From: Flavobacteriaceae bacterium
GTDB lineage: Bacteria; Bacteroidota; Bacteroidia; Flavobacteriales; Flavobacteriaceae
Reading direction: 5' to 3'
Assembly: GCA_021739635.1 (NCBI GenBank)
Contig: JAIPBH010000015.1
Location: 1 to 64,000 of the forward strand
DNA length: 64,000 nt
Shown: piece after piece, positions 63,701-64,000 of the stretch
How positions within the stretch are numbered: position 1 is the stretch's first letter
How the letters are laid out: each line of letters begins with the position of its first letter
Notes under the pieces: model-generated
What the model was told of the DNA's origin: nothing
What the model saw: the letters and a program-made list of their open reading frames with translations, nothing else
Databases searched by the model: none
Program-made: the position numbers and the translations under genes

Positions 63701-64000
63701 CGGTGCCAGTTTGAAAACTATTATAAGCTGCAAAACTATAATGAATTGCAAATCCACCTACATCATCTTTAGTAACAGGAATCTTGAGATGTTTTTTGTT
63801 GTTGTTTAGTTGAATAACATATGTGTTAACAACTTTATGGTTTTTTTCAACATTAACAGTCACTTGAAGATTTTCTGAAGCAGAACTTAAGCTTATTAAA
63901 GCATTATCACCTGCTTTATATGAAGTTTTATCAGTTGTAATACTAAACAATTGATTGTCTGCCAAAGTGTTATCTTCATTACTATATAGTGTGGTTTTAA
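60762..64000 (-). CDS. Alpha-2-macroglobulin-family protein, 3' part (5' end outside window)
   Basis: More than 1078 residues are visible, and the frame remains open past the window edge, so the start is missing; a TTG at 63965 is not a real start. The visible part has MG domains, a segment with a TonB plug-like phrase (ALSGRVAGVQIVEDSS then LDEVVVTGYGEM), an MG7-like bait region, and the thioester site ECNEQTF (Cys codon 62388-62390), followed by the alpha/alpha thioester domain and a receptor-binding-like end. Bacterial A2M proteins trap proteases in the periplasm. One stretch of the linker (codons at 62504-62523) is encoded by a repeated palindromic element. Confidence 0.9.
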   Translation of the reverse strand, partial: KTTLYSNEDNTLADNQLFSITTDKTSYKAGDNALISLSSASENLQVTVNVEKNHKVVNTYVIQLNNNKKHLKIPVTKDDVGGFAIHYSFAAYNSFQTGTEIISVPYPKTDLEIETITFRDKLQPGTDETWSFKIKGPQGDKVSAELLASMYDASLDQFKTHSWDFIPINKPIYYSYNQSNAYQSFGTQNFRVYNERLDINYSQQYYDQLNWFGFYFENRNMFIRGQASISNALSGRVAGVQIVEDSSSLDEVVVTGYGEMKKESQDDALIKGASLNIIPPPPPISNEEKSDFDNVQIRKNLQETAFFFPQLQTDQDGNISFSFTTPEALTQWKLQLLAHTKALESTTKTLTTVTQKELMVIPNTPRFLRQGDQIIISSKIANLTDKQLSGQAILMLTDAVTGNEANAKLSNLENNKSFTVDAKGNTQVSWSITIPDDIDTVQYKILAKAGDFSDGEQNVLPVLSNRLLVTETLPMWIRSNETRTFTLDKLKNTSTALSAGSTSSTLKNHKLTLEITSNPAWYAVQALPYLMEYPYECNEQTFSRFYANALASYIANSNPRIQEVFNQWKSQDVLISNLEKNEDLKSILIQETPWLRDAQSETEQKKRIALLFDLNKMTNELQSAKRKLESNQLSNGAWAWFNGGRENRYITQHIITGFGHLKQLKVETNEESKMIEKAINYLDSKFVKEYKDIRKYDAKVDLSKDHLSDTQLHYLYMRSFYPEIKKSKEVEEITNYYQTQIQKYWLSRSLYAKGLMALISERLDDKSTASKILKSLKETSITNDELGMYWKENASSWYWYQAPIETQALLIEAFSEIENDTKTIDNLKIWLLKNKQTSQWKTTKATTEAVYALLLQGSDWLSVTDMVDVVIGGQKIEPSKLENLKVEAGTGYYKTSWSASEIKPEMADVTLTKKGDGIAWGNLYWQYFEDLDKITSAETPLKLKKKLFLKKNTDMGEQISEINENTDLKVGDLVRVRIELQSDRPMEFVHMKDMRAAGLEPVNVLSEYKWQDGLGYYESTKDASTNFFFDYLPKGVYVFEYDLRVNNAGNMINGITTIQSMYAPEFSSHSEGIRLLVN
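62504..62523. repeat. REP-like palindromic element (copy B) inside a coding region
   Basis: CACT - GAGCGCAGTCGA - AGTG: the 12-base core differs by one base from the core at 23487-23498 and the four-base arms differ from those of copy A but are again complementary. It encodes part of a Ser/Thr/Ala-rich linker of the macroglobulin protein on the minus strand, about 40 codons before the thioester site. Confidence 0.65.

Overview
The window is AT-rich bacterial DNA and reads as a chromosome segment of a member of the Flavobacteriaceae (Bacteroidota). The evidence is the gliding and type IX secretion genes gldJ, porU and porV, two-domain hypoxanthine phosphoribosyltransferase/adenylate kinase coding, a secreted protein with a C-terminal type IX sorting signal, Bacteroidota-type promoter boxes (TAnnTTTG) in front of many genes, and the near absence of Shine-Dalgarno sequences. 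The genus cannot be fixed from the sequence. No prophage, insertion sequence, CRISPR array or classical defence island is visible; most of the window is core genome with a few accessory loci.

Layout. 1-400: 3' end of a 5S rRNA gene with its terminator, then a structured non-coding element. 0.4-11.3 kb: a PIF1-like helicase, acyl-CoA dehydrogenase, anmK, a Glu/Leu/Phe/Val dehydrogenase, Na+/H+ antiporter nhaD, an ExbB/ExbD/TonB energising set and folC. 11.36-11.6 kb: two valine tRNA genes, each followed by a terminator. 11.6-20.1 kb: murF, then gldJ divergent from porU and porV, the core of type IX secretion. 20.2-23.5 kb: cytidine deaminase and two pyruvate dehydrogenase subunits. 23.7-28.7 kb: a two-component system of the LytS/LytR type followed by a type IX-secreted repeat protein, a small cadherin-like lipoprotein and a previously easily missed 30-residue membrane peptide. 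28.8-34.3 kb: M28 peptidase, short-chain dehydrogenase, HAD phosphatase, SprT-like protein, mannose-1-phosphate guanylyltransferase and a DUF389 membrane protein. 34.3-38.4 kb: MlaF/MlaE lipid-transport ABC genes, a PafA-like alkaline phosphatase and an exported nuclease. 38.5-43.9 kb: a three-gene set (ketoacyl synthase III, methyltransferase, glycosyltransferase) and gcvP. 44.0-53.5 kb: the most accessory-looking region, with a UbiA-like membrane protein, an ECF sigma factor with a small Cys-rich partner, an unknown exported protein, a TonB-dependent receptor, a DUF4249 lipoprotein, a macroglobulin/plug-like protein and a beta-helix-like lipoprotein. 53.6-64 kb: M3 peptidase, purE/purK, the hpt-adk fusion, obgE, a DUF4136 lipoprotein, a DoxX protein and the 3' part of an alpha-2-macroglobulin gene that runs off the window.

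How the genes work together. Several loci act at the cell envelope: NhaD and the ExbBD-TonB set use ion gradients, PorU/PorV/GldJ export and anchor cargo (one probable cargo lies 6 kb downstream), MlaEF moves lipids, and the TonB receptor-DUF4249-macroglobulin/plug unit at 46.5-52.3 kb looks like an uncharacterised outer-membrane uptake or surface-capture system. Purine genes cluster at 55.7-58.6 kb (purE, purK, hpt-adk). The best candidates for undescribed biology are that three-gene envelope unit, the 30-residue membrane peptide, repeated hairpin elements shared between distant sites (including one inside a coding region), a duplicated gene tail at 2.8 kb, and a possible small RNA at 55.65-55.73 kb.
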